From NCBI GenBank assembly GCA_019236485.1, contig JAFAIY010000453.1:1-5268 (forward strand): 5,268 nt of DNA, read 5' to 3'. A program made the translations under genes and the position numbers. The stretch comes from Comamonas sp. GTDB taxonomy: Bacteria; Pseudomonadota; Gammaproteobacteria; Burkholderiales; Burkholderiaceae_C. This document shows, one piece after another, positions 5,099 to 5,268 of the stretch; within the stretch, counting starts at the first letter, position 1; each line of letters begins with the position of its first letter. The notes under the pieces are model-generated. The model worked only from the letters and a program-made list of their open reading frames with translations. It did no database searches and was not told where the DNA came from.

Positions 5099-5268
5099 AT
5101 GCGAATTCTGGTGGTCGAAGATAACGAGGGCATTGCAGCCGGCCTGCGTGCCAACCTCATGCAGCGCGGCTATGCGGTGGATGTCTGCGCCAGCGTGGCC
5201 GAGGCCTGGCATGCGCTGAGCACCGAGCGTTTCGACGCCCTGCTGCTGGACCTGGGCCTGCCCGACGG
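5099..5268 (+). CDS. OmpR/PhoB-type response regulator, N-terminal receiver fragment (cut by window end)
   Basis: The first 56 codons are present; the gene runs off the right edge. The translation begins MRILVVEDNEGI and reaches FDALLLDLGLPD. The acidic pocket is E7-D8, and the phospho-acceptor is D51 at the end of the third strand, followed by LGLPD, the usual start of the DLGLPDxDGL block. This is the receiver domain of a two-component regulator. The LDLGLPD wording and the short MRILxVED start favour the OmpR/PhoB winged-helix class (QseB/PmrA/TctD-like), whose DNA-binding domain would lie beyond the window. The conserved Thr/Ser and Lys of the receiver are also outside it. The gene is divergent from the PAP2 cluster across 167 bases. 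Control of that cluster by this regulator is a reasonable inference, and a sensor kinase gene is expected downstream. The exact subfamily is not determined. Confidence 0.88.
   Translation, partial: MRILVVEDNEGIAAGLRANLMQRGYAVDVCASVAEAWHALSTERFDALLLDLGLPD

Overview
The window is GC-rich, densely coded DNA that looks like a chromosomal segment of a betaproteobacterium, most likely of the family Comamonadaceae (Comamonas/Delftia/Acidovorax group). That placement is an inference. It rests on the gene content, the strong G/C bias in third codon positions, and two intergenic palindromic elements after the pyruvate kinase gene that I recall as typical of that family.

Left part (1-2666, + strand). 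The window opens inside the last 45 codons of a Xaa-Pro aminopeptidase gene (pepP). Twenty bases later comes a CPBP-family (Abi/CAAX-like) membrane protease gene, probably co-transcribed with pepP. A 300-base non-coding stretch follows, then a full-length pyruvate kinase (pyk, 478 aa). The residues around its cation site (Leu-Gln...Lys) are those of the K+-independent class.

Middle (2667-2932). This gap lies between convergent genes. It holds a roughly 100-base element made of several small hairpins, then a perfect 12-bp hairpin flanked by an A-tract and a T-tract. The hairpin can serve as a terminator for both converging transcription units.

Right part (2933-5268). Three PAP2-superfamily phosphatase genes lie head to tail on the - strand, in transcription order C (4931-4344), B (4288-3551), A (3517-2933), with gaps of about 33-55 bases. 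C and A are close paralogues that align without gaps over about 170 residues. B, between them, belongs to a different PAP2 branch with altered catalytic blocks. The C-B gap is almost filled by a bulged hairpin that also contains a near match to the PmrA-box consensus. Divergent from the cluster, an OmpR/PhoB-type response regulator starts at 5099 and runs off the window.

Working model (inference): the regulator and a sensor kinase expected just outside the window control a set of membrane lipid-phosphate phosphatases. These would act on undecaprenyl pyrophosphate, phosphatidylglycerophosphate or lipid A. No mobile element, CRISPR array, tRNA or rRNA was seen.
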